Shown here one piece after another: positions 24,137-32,370 of a stretch of 64,000 bases of DNA. Source of the DNA: Caulobacter hibisci (GTDB taxonomy: Bacteria > Pseudomonadota > Alphaproteobacteria > Caulobacterales > Caulobacteraceae); contig NZ_JADWOX010000019.1 in the NCBI RefSeq assembly GCF_016135805.1, forward strand, positions 44,249 through 108,248. The letters are read 5' to 3'. Positions within the stretch are counted from its first letter, which is position 1. Each line of letters starts with the position of its first letter. Made by a program: the position numbers and the translations under genes. The notes under the pieces were generated by a model. That model did not search any database, had not been told where the DNA came from, and saw nothing but the letters and a program-made list of their open reading frames with translations.

Positions 24137-25471
24137 CTATTTGGCCAGGGTTTCCAGGAACCGCACCGGCTCGCCACGCCCCTCGGCGACGATCTCGTCG
24201 TCGCGCATGACCACGATCCCGCGGACGATGGTGGCCACCGGCCAGGCCTTGGCCTCGAAGCCGTCGAAGGGGGTCCAGCCGGCGCGGTTGGCCATCTGCT
24301 CGTGGGTGATGGTCTTGCGGGCCTTCATGTCGACGATGGTGAAGTCGGCGTCGAAGCCCTCGGCCAGGCGGCCCTTGTCGGCCAGGCCGAACACGCGGTT
24401 CACCCCGTGGCTGGTCAGGTCGACGAAGCGCTCGAGCGACAGCTTGCCGTCCACCACATGCGTCAGCATGACGGGAACGAGCGTCTGCACGCCCGGCATG
24501 CCCGACGGCGAGGCGGGATAGGGGCGGGCTTTTTCCTCGCGGGTGTGGGGCGCGTGGTCGGAGCCCAGCACGTCGGCGATGCCGGCCTCGATGCCGCGCC
24601 AGACGCCGGCCACGTGATAGGCGTCGCGGATCGGCGGGTTCATCTGGGCAAAGCCCTTCAGCCGCTCATAGGCCTCGGGCGCGACCAGGGTCAGGTGCTG
24701 GGGCGTGACCTCGACCGAGGCGACGTCCTTGTTCTGGGCCAGGAAGTCGATCTCTTCCTTGGTGGTGACGTGCAGCACGTGGATGCGCTTGCCCAGGCTC
24801 TTGGCGATGCGCACCAGGCGGTGGGTCGACTGCAGGGCGGCCTGGGCGTCGCGCACCTCGGGGTGGCTGGTCCAGTCGCCCGGACGGGCCAGGTGGCGAC
24901 GGTCGGCCAGGCGGTATTCGTCCTCCGAGTGGAAGGCCGCGCGGCGGTTCACATGCCGCAGCACGTTCTCGACGCCCTCGTCGTCCTGCACCAGCAGGCT
25001 GCCGGTCGAGGCGCCCATGAACACCTTGATGCCGCAGCAGCCCGGCAGGCGTTCCAGCTCGCCCAGGAAGTTGGCGTTCTCGTGGGTGCCGCCGACATAG
25101 AAGGCGTGGTCGGTGTGCATCCGGTTCCTGGCGCGGGCCAGCTTGTCGGCCAGGGCGTCCGGATCGGTGGTGGTCGGCTCGGTGTTGGGCATCTCGAACA
25201 CGGCGACCACGCCGCCCAGGGCCGCGCCGCGCGAGCCGCTCTCGAGATCTTCCTTCCACTCCAGGCCCGGCTCGCGGAAGTGCACCTGGCTGTCGATCAC
25301 GCCCGGCAGCACGGTCAGGCCCGTGGCGTCGAACACCTCGCCGGCCGAGGCCTGGCTCAGGTCGCCGATGGCGACGATCTTGCCGCCCCGCACGCCGACG
25401 TCGGTGATCCCGCGCCCGGCATGGTTCACCACCTCGCCCCCACGGACGATCAGGTCGAAGGTCTGGGACAT
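24137..25471 (-). CDS. Dihydroorotase-like amidohydrolase
   Basis: A 444-residue cyclic amidohydrolase, expected to convert carbamoyl aspartate and dihydroorotate in pyrimidine synthesis. VLPGVIDSQVHFREPG at about residue 56 holds the usual first metal site, with Gln where most members have the first His of HxH; this Gln form is, as far as I recall, usual in alphaproteobacterial members. Other motifs: FEMPNTEP, KVFMGASTGSL (carbamylated Lys), AFHSEDEYR, HVLHVTT and LGSDHAPHT. AGGAG lies 7 bases before the ATG. Not clustered with other pyr genes here. Confidence 0.85.
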   Translation of the reverse strand: MSQTFDLIVRGGEVVNHAGRGITDVGVRGGKIVAIGDLSQASAGEVFDATGLTVLPGVIDSQVHFREPGLEWKEDLESGSRGAALGGVVAVFEMPNTEPTTTDPDALADKLARARNRMHTDHAFYVGGTHENANFLGELERLPGCCGIKVFMGASTGSLLVQDDEGVENVLRHVNRRAAFHSEDEYRLADRRHLARPGDWTSHPEVRDAQAALQSTHRLVRIAKSLGKRIHVLHVTTKEEIDFLAQNKDVASVEVTPQHLTLVAPEAYERLKGFAQMNPPIRDAYHVAGVWRGIEAGIADVLGSDHAPHTREEKARPYPASPSGMPGVQTLVPVMLTHVVDGKLSLERFVDLTSHGVNRVFGLADKGRLAEGFDADFTIVDMKARKTITHEQMANRAGWTPFDGFEAKAWPVATIVRGIVVMRDDEIVAEGRGEPVRFLETLAK

Positions 25472-25560
25472 GGCGCGCTCCTGGAGGGTTTTCCGGGGTC
25501 TAGGTCCGCACGGAGGCCTAGGCAATACGTTTCGTGTCGCCGACCCTCGCCCCCAACCCC

Positions 25561-25679
25561 GAGCATCCCCGCGAAGGCGGGGATCCAAGCGGGATTGGAG
25601 GCTTCACCGGGCTTGGGGGGGGAACTGCCAGCGCGAACCTCGACGCGGCTTGGGCCCCCGCCTTCGCGGGGGTGAGCGG
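25561..25679. repeat. Palindromic intergenic repeat, family C copy 1
   Basis: GAGCATCCCCGCGAAGGCGG with downstream GGATCCAAGC, and the inverted GCTTGGGCCCCCGCCTTCGC at the right end. It ends 38 bp from the stop of the GIY-YIG nuclease gene. Confidence 0.8.
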
Positions 25680-25716
25680 AGAAGGGGATGCGCAGCACTG
25701 CGGGCAGGCTGGAACC

Positions 25717-26010
25717 TCAGCAATTCAGCGTCTCGTACAGATCCAGCCAGCCTGGGTTCGTCGCCTCGATCAGCCGGATCTTCCAGGCGCGGTTCCATTT
25801 CTTGATCTGCCGTTCGCGGATGAGCACGCCCTCGCGGCTGTCGCCGTTTTCGTACCAGACCAGCCGATGGACGCCGTAGCGCCGGGTGAAGCCCCGGAAG
25901 TGCTCTTCCTTATGTTGCCAGATGCGACGGGCGAGATAGTCGGTATGGCCGCAGTAGAGCGTGCCGTAGGGCGCGCTGGCGAGGATGTAGACCGTGAACA
26001 AGAGGTCCAT
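25717..26010 (-). CDS. GIY-YIG endonuclease-domain protein, SOS-box controlled
   Basis: A 97-residue single-domain GIY-YIG nuclease of the UPF0213/URI type. The motif is TVYILASAPYGTLYCGHT (residues 6-23), followed by the Arg in LARRIWQHK and the metal-binding Glu in IRERQIKKWNR. It probably cuts branched or structured DNA. A LexA box (26039-26053) lies 28 bp upstream, so damage induction is expected. It stands alone on its strand, bracketed by family C repeats at 25561-25679 and 26091-26204. Confidence 0.87.
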   Translation of the reverse strand: MDLLFTVYILASAPYGTLYCGHTDYLARRIWQHKEEHFRGFTRRYGVHRLVWYENGDSREGVLIRERQIKKWNRAWKIRLIEATNPGWLDLYETLNC

Positions 26011-26038
26011 GGGCTGGCTCCCGGTTGATCCTGAAATG

Positions 26039-26053
26039 GAACATAAAGGGAAC
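26039..26053 (-). promoter_or_regulatory. LexA (SOS) box, GIY-YIG gene
   Basis: On the gene's strand: GTTC-CCTTTAT-GTTC, exactly the GTTC-N7-GTTC direct repeat used by LexA in alphaproteobacteria. It shares 20 of 21 flanking and core bases with the box at 60236-60250. Confidence 0.82.
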
Positions 26054-26090
26054 AATCTGGACGTGCAACAGGCTTGTTCAGCCCTCCAGC

Positions 26091-26204
26091 CGAGTATCCC
26101 CGCGAAGGCGGGGATCCAAGCTGAGATCAGTTTTTCGCATGGATCTGCCGGCGTGGCGCGACGGCCGACTCGGCTTGGATCCCCGCCTTCGCGGGGATGC
26201 TCGG
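26091..26204. repeat. Palindromic intergenic repeat, family C copy 2
   Basis: AGTATCCCCGCGAAGGCGGG with GATCCAAGC on the left and the inverted GGCTTGGATCCCCGCCTTCG with CGGGGATGCT on the right; about 70 bp of unrelated sequence between. Starts 38 bp beyond the LexA box. Confidence 0.82.
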
Positions 26205-26243
26205 AGTTAAATGCGGAGGGACATGGGGAGAGGGCGGGCGCCC

Positions 26244-27413
26244 CTAAGCCGGCGGCGCGGCTTCGCCGCTGGCGCGTTTGCGGCGGCGGGGGGAGACTTT
26301 GAGCTTGGGTTCGGCTTCGGCCGGCGGGGTCTCGATCTCGGCGGACGTTTCCACCGGCGCCTCGACAGCGGCTTCCGGCGCAGCCTCGACCGCCTCTTCC
26401 ACCACCGGCTCGGCCTCGACGACCTTCCCGGCTCGCGCCTGGTCCAGCAGTTCCGTCGCCGCGCGGACCACCTTGGCCACCGGCAGGTCGCTCATGTGGC
26501 GGATGGCCTGGGACAGGTCGGGGTCGATGGCCTTGAACTGGTCGAAGTCGCGCGGGCCGCGGACGGCGCGGGTCAGCGGGCCCCAGGGGCCGTAGCGGCG
26601 CTCGTCCGAGGGGCCGAACAGGCCGACGGTCGGCGTGCCGGCGGCGGCGGCGATGTGCATCAGGCCGCTGTCGTTGCCGATGAACAGGTCGGCGCGCTTG
26701 AGGCAGGCATAGGCGGTCAGCAGGTCGACCTTGCCGGTCAGGTCGATGCATCTGCCTCTGGCGGAAGCCATGCGCAGCTCCTCGACCATGCGCCCGTCTT
26801 CCGGACCGCCGAGGATCAGCAGGCGCCCGCCCTCCAGCTTGCCGCCGGGGCCGAGCAGCTGGGCCGCCGTCTGGGTGAAGCGCTCGATCGGCCAGACCTT
26901 GCCGATCCAGTTGGCGGCCGGACCCATGGCCAGGATCGGGCCGGCCTGCTCGCTGCCGCGCGGGGCCAGCATCTGGTCGGCCAGGGCCTGGACGTCGGGG
27001 GTGATGTAGAGGTGCGGGGCGGGCGGCGCCTCGTCGATCTTCAGCACCCGGGCGGTCTCGACCACCTTGTGGGCGATCTCGCCGGGGGTCTTCTTCCAGA
27101 TCGCCCGCTTCTCGCGGCGCAGGAAGAGAGCGGTGGCGCTGCCGCGCAGGTCGACCACCAGGCCCCACTTCTTGTGGCGCACCTGGTTCCACAGCTTGAA
27201 CCAGTGGCCCTTGCCCTTGCCCTTCTCCATGACGATCACCCGGTCGAGGCCGGGGACGTGGGCGAACAGGGGGGCGGCCAGCGGGCCGGCGACGATGGTG
27301 AAGCGGGCGTTGGGGATCTCGTCGGCCAGCATTTTGATCAGGCCGGACGACAGCACGGCGTCGCCGATACGCGTGGCGGTGATGAAGAGAATCGGGAAGG
27401 CCCGCTGTGTCAT
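26244..27413 (-). CDS. Glycosyltransferase family 9 (heptosyltransferase-like)
   Basis: A 389-residue GT9 protein, the family of ADP-heptose:LPS heptosyltransferases that build the inner core at the cytoplasmic face of the inner membrane. Seen: FITATRIGDAVLSSGLIKML at the N-terminus, VVDLRGS, GPAANWIGKVWPIERF, LILGGPEDGRM and the ADP-sugar site FIGNDSGLMHIAAAAGTPTV. The last 75 residues form an extra acidic Glu/Ala/Pro-rich tail ending in a basic RRRKRASG stretch, which is not part of the family fold. Confidence 0.88.
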   Translation of the reverse strand: MTQRAFPILFITATRIGDAVLSSGLIKMLADEIPNARFTIVAGPLAAPLFAHVPGLDRVIVMEKGKGKGHWFKLWNQVRHKKWGLVVDLRGSATALFLRREKRAIWKKTPGEIAHKVVETARVLKIDEAPPAPHLYITPDVQALADQMLAPRGSEQAGPILAMGPAANWIGKVWPIERFTQTAAQLLGPGGKLEGGRLLILGGPEDGRMVEELRMASARGRCIDLTGKVDLLTAYACLKRADLFIGNDSGLMHIAAAAGTPTVGLFGPSDERRYGPWGPLTRAVRGPRDFDQFKAIDPDLSQAIRHMSDLPVAKVVRAATELLDQARAGKVVEAEPVVEEAVEAAPEAAVEAPVETSAEIETPPAEAEPKLKVSPRRRKRASGEAAPPA

Positions 27414-27522
27414 CGGTCCATCTATAGGGTGAACCGCCTGTCAACGCATCCCGTTATGGCGCTTAAGCTTTCTTGAGGGGCAAGACTGGCGCGAGCGTCG
27501 CTCCGGCGCCACATGTTGCGCC

Positions 27523-28353
27523 ATGACCAGCCCGCGTATCGCCAGCCTTCCGTCCCGCGCCGTCATCGCCGTCGCCGGCCCCGACTGGAGGAGCTTTCTT
27601 CAAGGCCTGCTGACCCAGGACGTCGAGACCATCGCGCCGGGCGAGCTGCGCTTTTCGGGCCTGCTGACCCCGCAGGGGCGGCTGCTCTACGACCTGTTCG
27701 TGGCCGGCCTGCCGGACGGCGCCCTGCTCGACGTCGCCGCCGCCCATCGCGACGCCATCGTCACGCGGCTGTCGATGTACCGCCTGCGGGCCAAGGTCGA
27801 GATCGGGCCGATCGACCTGGTGGTCGCCGCCGTGTTCTCGCCCGACGGCGCGCCGGTTTCGGGCGAAGGCCTTTACGCCGATCCCCGCCTGCCGGCCCTG
27901 GGCGCGCGGGTCTATGGCCCGACGGCCGAGCCCGACGCCAGCGAGGCCGACTACGACGCCCATCGCCTTTCGCTCGGGGTGCCCGGGCCCGCCGACTGGC
28001 TGTCGGACAAGGCCTATCCGATCGAGGCCGATTTCGACCTGCTCTCGGGGATCGACTTCAAGAAGGGCTGCTTCGTCGGCCAGGAGACCACCAGCCGCAT
28101 GAAGCGGCGCGGCACGATCAAGAACCGCATGCTGCCGATCGTCTTCGACGGCCCGGCTCCGGCCTTCGGCGCCGAGGTGCTGGCCGGCGAGTTGCGGGCG
28201 GGCGAGGTGCTGAGCGGCGCCGACGGCCGGGCCATGGCCCTGCTGAGGCTCGACCGCATCGAGGGCGTGGAGCTCACCGTCGATGGCCGCCCGGTGCGGG
28301 TCGAGCGGCCGGACTGGGTTCCGCCGACCCCGCCCGCGCCGCCTTCAGTCTAG
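27523..28353 (+). CDS. ygfZ: Folate-binding protein YgfZ
   Basis: A 276-residue GcvT-like YgfZ protein that helps assemble or repair Fe-S clusters in certain enzymes, with tetrahydrofolate. The signature KGCFVGQETTSRM (conserved Cys in K-G-C-[YF]-x-G-Q-E) is at about residue 184. The N-terminal IASLPSRAVIAVAGPDWRSF and LLTPQGRLLYD blocks are as in the family. Divergent from the GT9 gene; its stop overlaps the convergent stop of the next gene by 4 bp. Confidence 0.92.
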   Translation: MTSPRIASLPSRAVIAVAGPDWRSFLQGLLTQDVETIAPGELRFSGLLTPQGRLLYDLFVAGLPDGALLDVAAAHRDAIVTRLSMYRLRAKVEIGPIDLVVAAVFSPDGAPVSGEGLYADPRLPALGARVYGPTAEPDASEADYDAHRLSLGVPGPADWLSDKAYPIEADFDLLSGIDFKKGCFVGQETTSRMKRRGTIKNRMLPIVFDGPAPAFGAEVLAGELRAGEVLSGADGRAMALLRLDRIEGVELTVDGRPVRVERPDWVPPTPPAPPSV

Positions 28354-30068
28354 CCCGCCAGCCAGGGCACGCGCGGCAGGCGGTCGTCGCGGTCCAGCCG
28401 GCAGGCCGAGCGCGGCGAGGCCGGCCCCACCTCGGCCAGGATCTGTTCGATCTGCTTGCGATAGCCGCGCCGGGCGGCGCCGTTGAAGCCGTTGGTCGCC
28501 GGCAGGGCGGCGAGCGGCTGGGCCAGGTCGCGTCGCCCCATCCGCAGCAGCGCCAGCATCGACGCCTCGATGACGTCGCCGCGAGAGTCGCTACGGGGGA
28601 TCGCCGCGACCCGGTCGGCGACGCCCGCCGCCGCTGGTCCCGCCCGGCACAGGCCCAGCAGGGCGTCGGTGCGGCCCGGCACGCCCCGGCCGGCCTCGAC
28701 CCTGGTCGCCAGCGGCAAGGCGGCCGGCGCGCCGACATCGCCCAGGCGCACGGCCAGCCAATCGGCCCCGGCCAAAGCCTCGTCCGCGCCGCCCAGCGGC
28801 GCCAGGCGCGGGCCGATGCGGGCGAAGGCCTGCGCCGGCAGGGCCGCGGCGACCGCGCCGAAGGTGCGCTGGGCGTCGGAACGGGACGGATCGCCATGGG
28901 CGCGCCGGATCGCCGCCAGCAGGGCTTCGGCGTCGACCTGGTCGGCGTTGCTGACCACGATCCAGCGGTCGAAGGCCTCGTCCGGGGCCAGGTCCTCGCC
29001 GGCCATCAGCCGCGAGAAGCGGTCGAGGCTTCCAGCGACGGCCCGGCGTCCATAGGCGCGGGCCTCGGCCACGGCGGGCTCCGACCCCGTGGCCAGGGCG
29101 CGGGTCTGGGCCTCGTCGAGCGCCAGGATCAGCTTGCCGTCGGTCCTGATCCGGTTGACGGGGCGCGGCGCCAGGCCCAGGGCCGCGGCGATCATCGCCG
29201 GATGGCCGCCCGCGCCGCCGCCGACCACCGGCTTCAGGCGATAGAACCCGGCGGTGCACTCGTGGCGGGTCCAGGTGAAGCAGCCGACCAGCGGGAACGG
29301 GATCGGTGAGGGGACGGCGGCGATCCCGTAGGCCAGGGCGACGGTGCGGCCGTCCGGCGCGGTCAGGGTCAGCCGCCGCAATCCCGGCTCCAGATCCCCG
29401 GGCCCTTCGCCGGTGTCCACCCGCAGGGCCGGCCCCGGCGGCGCGCCGGGCAGGGTCAGCAGGCAGGCGTTGGACACAAGGGCGCGGCCGACGCTCAGCC
29501 GCTGCGTCGTCATCCGCAGGTCGGGGGACTTGGGAATGGTCTCGCAGGTCGCCCGCGGCAGCACCCGCAGCGCGGCCGGCTGGCCGCTGCCGTAGACATC
29601 GGGAGACCGGTAGACGACCGGCAGGGCGTAGCGCTCGACCAGGGTCTGGGCCAGCTGTCCGGGCGCCAGCAGCGCGGTTCGGGCCGGATCGAAGGCCAGG
29701 CGCTGGGCGGCGTTCTCGCGCCGCAGCCGGGCGTCCAGCGCGCGATAGTCCAGATAGCCGGCGGCGCTCCAGACCAGGTTGCCGCCATAGACCAGAACCG
29801 GGACGGCGACGATCCAGCGGGGCGCGGCGCCGCGCCAGGCGTCGACCACCATGGCCACCAGGGCGCCGTTGAACAGCAGGCCGATCCACAGCGGCGACAG
29901 GGCGAACAGCAGGACCAAGTCGACCAGCGGGATCTGCTGCAGCAGATAGGCCGGGATCATGGCCAGCACGAAGCGCGGCCAGGCCGGCCAGGACCGGGCG
30001 ACGGGGGCGCTCAGGCGCGGGCCCGTGGGGCGCGCATCGGGTCTTCGCCGTCCGAACGTCTCGCTCAT
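28350..30068 (-). CDS. Large membrane protein of unknown function
   Basis: A 572-residue protein with three N-terminal hydrophobic segments (about residues 33-50, 52-77 and 86-105) and a long, probably periplasmic, soluble region. Many Ala/Arg/Pro residues; cysteines in ATCETIP, SNACLLTL, VGCFTWTRHECTAGFY and ACRLDRDD could form disulphides. The late part (residues about 345-560) is helix-rich and repeat-like (ADQVDAEALLAAIRRAHGD). I recognise no family. No co-directional neighbour within 100 bp. Confidence 0.65.
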   Translation of the reverse strand: MSETFGRRRPDARPTGPRLSAPVARSWPAWPRFVLAMIPAYLLQQIPLVDLVLLFALSPLWIGLLFNGALVAMVVDAWRGAAPRWIVAVPVLVYGGNLVWSAAGYLDYRALDARLRRENAAQRLAFDPARTALLAPGQLAQTLVERYALPVVYRSPDVYGSGQPAALRVLPRATCETIPKSPDLRMTTQRLSVGRALVSNACLLTLPGAPPGPALRVDTGEGPGDLEPGLRRLTLTAPDGRTVALAYGIAAVPSPIPFPLVGCFTWTRHECTAGFYRLKPVVGGGAGGHPAMIAAALGLAPRPVNRIRTDGKLILALDEAQTRALATGSEPAVAEARAYGRRAVAGSLDRFSRLMAGEDLAPDEAFDRWIVVSNADQVDAEALLAAIRRAHGDPSRSDAQRTFGAVAAALPAQAFARIGPRLAPLGGADEALAGADWLAVRLGDVGAPAALPLATRVEAGRGVPGRTDALLGLCRAGPAAAGVADRVAAIPRSDSRGDVIEASMLALLRMGRRDLAQPLAALPATNGFNGAARRGYRKQIEQILAEVGPASPRSACRLDRDDRLPRVPWLAG

Positions 30069-30230
30069 GCCGGCCGTCTCCGTCGCCAGGCGCGTATCCT
30101 CAGCTCGCCCATAAATTGATTACTGATTATTCATCGCGCGGGCGATTGCGGCGAACGGCTTTCGGGAACAACTCTTGCCGGCGAGCTTCGCCACGCGACC
30201 CGCGCTCGCCTGCGCTCTGGGGGAAAAGCC

Positions 30231-31115
30231 ATGAACCGTCGTCAACTGCTGGGCGCGGGCGCCCTGCTGGCCGCCGTCGCCGCCTCGGGTCCGGTCCTCG
30301 CGGCCGGCGACATCGACCGCTTCTCGGTGGTGGTGCGCGGCAAGGGCCCGGACGTGATCCTGATCCCGGGCCTGTCGTCGTCGCGCGCGGTGTGGGAGCC
30401 CACCGCCAAGGCGCTGGAGGGCCGTTATCGCGTTCACCTGGTGCAGGTGGCGGGCTTCGCCGGCGATCCGGCCGGGGCCAATGCTGAGGGCAAGGTCGCG
30501 GCCCGCGTCGCCGAGGGCCTGGCCGCCTACATCCAGGCCAAGGGGCTGAAGGCGCCGGCGGTCATCGGCCACTCGATGGGCGGCACGATCGGCCTGATGC
30601 TGGCCGCCCGCCATCCAGGCCTGGTCGGCAAGCTGATGGTGGTCGACATGTTCCCCAACCTCGCGGTCGCCTATTTCGGCCCGGCCGCCACCCCCGAGGC
30701 CGTCGCCAAGAGCGCCGCCGAGTTCCGCCAGCAGATCGAGACCGCGCCCCAGGAGCAGTTCGTCGCCCGCCAGAACCAGACCGCGGCGATGATGGTGCTG
30801 ACCGAGAGCGCCCGCAAGGCGGTGGTCGACGACTCCCTGGCCAGCGATCGCAAGGTCTCCGGCCGGGCGATGGAAGAGCTGCTGACCACCAACCTGACGC
30901 CCGAACTGCCGAAGATCACCGCCCCGACCACCGTGGTCTGGGCCTGGAACAAGGCCAGCTTCGCCCCGGCCGAGGCCTTCGGCGGCTGGTACAAGGCGGC
31001 CTATGCGCCGCTGGCGGGCGCGAAGATCGTCCGCATCGACGAGTCCGCCCACTTCGTGATGATCGACCAGCCGGCGGCGTTCCAGGCCGAGGTCGAGAAC
31101 TTCCTGAAGGGGTAG
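30231..31115 (+). CDS. Exported alpha/beta hydrolase
   Basis: A 294-residue alpha/beta hydrolase with an N-terminal export signal (MNRRQLLGAGALLAAVAASG; an Arg pair gives it a Tat-like look). The oxyanion-region HG-like motif is IPGLSSSRAVWE, the nucleophile Ser is in VIGHSMGGTIG (about residue 118) and the catalytic His is in DESAHFVMIDQP. Probable periplasmic ester or lactone hydrolase. The 160 bp before it are AT-richer (direct TGATTAC/TGATTAT repeats near 30117-30131) and probably hold divergent promoters. Confidence 0.82.
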   Translation: MNRRQLLGAGALLAAVAASGPVLAAGDIDRFSVVVRGKGPDVILIPGLSSSRAVWEPTAKALEGRYRVHLVQVAGFAGDPAGANAEGKVAARVAEGLAAYIQAKGLKAPAVIGHSMGGTIGLMLAARHPGLVGKLMVVDMFPNLAVAYFGPAATPEAVAKSAAEFRQQIETAPQEQFVARQNQTAAMMVLTESARKAVVDDSLASDRKVSGRAMEELLTTNLTPELPKITAPTTVVWAWNKASFAPAEAFGGWYKAAYAPLAGAKIVRIDESAHFVMIDQPAAFQAEVENFLKG

Positions 31116-31179
31116 GGCGCCTGCGCGCGCGTTCCCCAAAAGTTCTGGTTTCCGCCATCGGTTCTGCTAGCGTCGCCGC

Positions 31180-31791
31180 ATGACTGAGATCCATCGCTGC
31201 ACCTGGCGGGGCATGAACGGCGACCCGCTGTACGAGGCCTATCACGACACCGAGTGGGGCGTGCCCGAGTACGACAGCCGCGCCCTGTGGGAGAAGCTGG
31301 TGCTCGACGGCTTCCAGGCCGGCTTGTCGTGGATCACCATCCTCAAGAAGCGCGAGGCCTTCCGCGCCGCTTTCGCCGATTTCGACCCCGAGGTCGTCGC
31401 CCGCTTCGGCGCCGAGGATCGCGCCCGGCTGATGGCCGACGCCGGCATCATCCGCTCCAACGCCAAGATCGACGCGGCCATCAACGGCGCGCGGATCTAT
31501 CTCGACATGCGTGATCGCGGCGAGGATTTCTCGCAGTTCCTATGGGGCGTCGTCGGCGGCGCGCCGATCCAGAACACCTGGACCGGCATGGGCGATGTCC
31601 CGGCCCAGACGCCCCTGGCCGTCGAGATGGCCAAGGCCCTGAAGGCCAAGGGCTTCAAGTTCTGCGGCCCGGTGATCGTCTACGCCTTCATGCAGGCCGT
31701 CGGCATGGTCAACGACCACTTCGTGACGTGCTTCCGGCACGACGAGTGCGGGGCGTTGGGTCGGGAGGCGCTGAGCGGGAAGGCGGGGTAG
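31180..31791 (+). CDS. tag: DNA-3-methyladenine glycosylase I
   Basis: A 203-residue Tag-family base-excision glycosylase that removes 3-methyladenine from alkylated DNA. The zinc snap residues are seen at both ends: Cys in IHRCTW and His in EAYHDTEWGVPE, then His and Cys in VNDHFVTCFRHDECG. FQAGLSWITILKKREAFR is the conserved helix-hairpin region carrying the substrate-binding aromatic. Standard length. No LexA-type box is found before it. Confidence 0.93.
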   Translation: MTEIHRCTWRGMNGDPLYEAYHDTEWGVPEYDSRALWEKLVLDGFQAGLSWITILKKREAFRAAFADFDPEVVARFGAEDRARLMADAGIIRSNAKIDAAINGARIYLDMRDRGEDFSQFLWGVVGGAPIQNTWTGMGDVPAQTPLAVEMAKALKAKGFKFCGPVIVYAFMQAVGMVNDHFVTCFRHDECGALGREALSGKAG

Positions 31792-31799
31792 GGGCAATT

Positions 31800-31955
31800 A
31801 CGCCGTCGTCCCGGCCGAAGGGCCGCGCAGCGGACCGCAGAGCCGGAACCCGGGAGCCGCCGCGTTGCGCTGGGTCCTGGAGTCCCGGATAGCCTGTTTG
31901 AGGCTTCCAAGATGGCGACCCAGTTGCAGGTCCAACGAAGGTCTCTGGCCTCCGT
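31800..31955. repeat. Dispersed repeat, family D copy 1
   Basis: GTCGTCCCGGCCGAAGGGCC with AGCCGGAACCCGGGAGCC and GGGTCCTGGAGTCCCGGAT: the same blocks, diverged, as in 41661-41815. It fills most of the gap between tag and the next gene; no reading frame is supported here. Confidence 0.6.
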
Positions 31956-31963
31956 CCTGCCGC

Positions 31964-32308
31964 CTACCGCGCCGCCGCGACCTTGGCGGGGCCGGGCGTC
32001 GTGGCGAAGCGCGCCGGGTTGCAGTCGGCCAGCTGGGCGTCGGACAGTGTCACGCCGCGATAGCTGAAGCCCGTCACCGGCCCCAGCTCGCGCGCCAGGC
32101 GCCGGCAGCTGCGCAGGGGCGGCAGCGACTTGACCTGGATCGAGCGGCAGACCTGGCCCTCGCAGCGCCAGGCCGCGCCGTCGAAGACGACGTAGTCGCG
32201 GGGCGCGGGGGCGCTGAGTGTCAGCCAGGCGTTCTGGGCCTGGGGTTCGGCCATGGCGGGGCCGCCCGTCGCGGCCATGGCCGCGACGGCGAAAAGAAAG
32301 CTACGCAT
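31964..32308 (-). CDS. Small secreted protein (CC_3452-like)
   Basis: A 114-residue exported protein with signal peptide MRSFLFAVAAMAATGGPAMA. The mature part has four Cys: AWRCEGQVCRSI, LRSCRRLARELGPVTGFSYRG and LADCNPARF. The CRRLARELGPVTGF block resembles a short secreted family seen in Caulobacterales (CC_3452-like; recognition from memory). Function unknown; single gene. Confidence 0.7.
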   Translation of the reverse strand: MRSFLFAVAAMAATGGPAMAEPQAQNAWLTLSAPAPRDYVVFDGAAWRCEGQVCRSIQVKSLPPLRSCRRLARELGPVTGFSYRGVTLSDAQLADCNPARFATTPGPAKVAAAR

Positions 32309-32370
32309 GTGAAAAGCTCCGGGGAGGAGGTTGGGGAGGGTACGCCTACTGGAGCCCGTCGGCGCCCCGC

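Noticed and set aside
22775..25675. 966-codon plus-strand frame
   Set aside because: Shadow of the ligase and dihydroorotase genes; crosses two repeats; no recognisable motif.
27450..27480. CtrA-like TTAA-N7 site near ygfZ
   Set aside because: Only the first TTAA is present; seven bases on the sequence is TGAG, so the site is incomplete.
30112..30135. AT-rich TGATTACTGATTATTC stretch as a replication or attachment site
   Set aside because: Too short and without further repeats; more simply a promoter region between divergent genes.
31141..31180. GTTC...GTTC words before tag, possible SOS box
   Set aside because: The two GTTC words are separated by 15 bases, not 7, so they do not fit the alphaproteobacterial LexA site.
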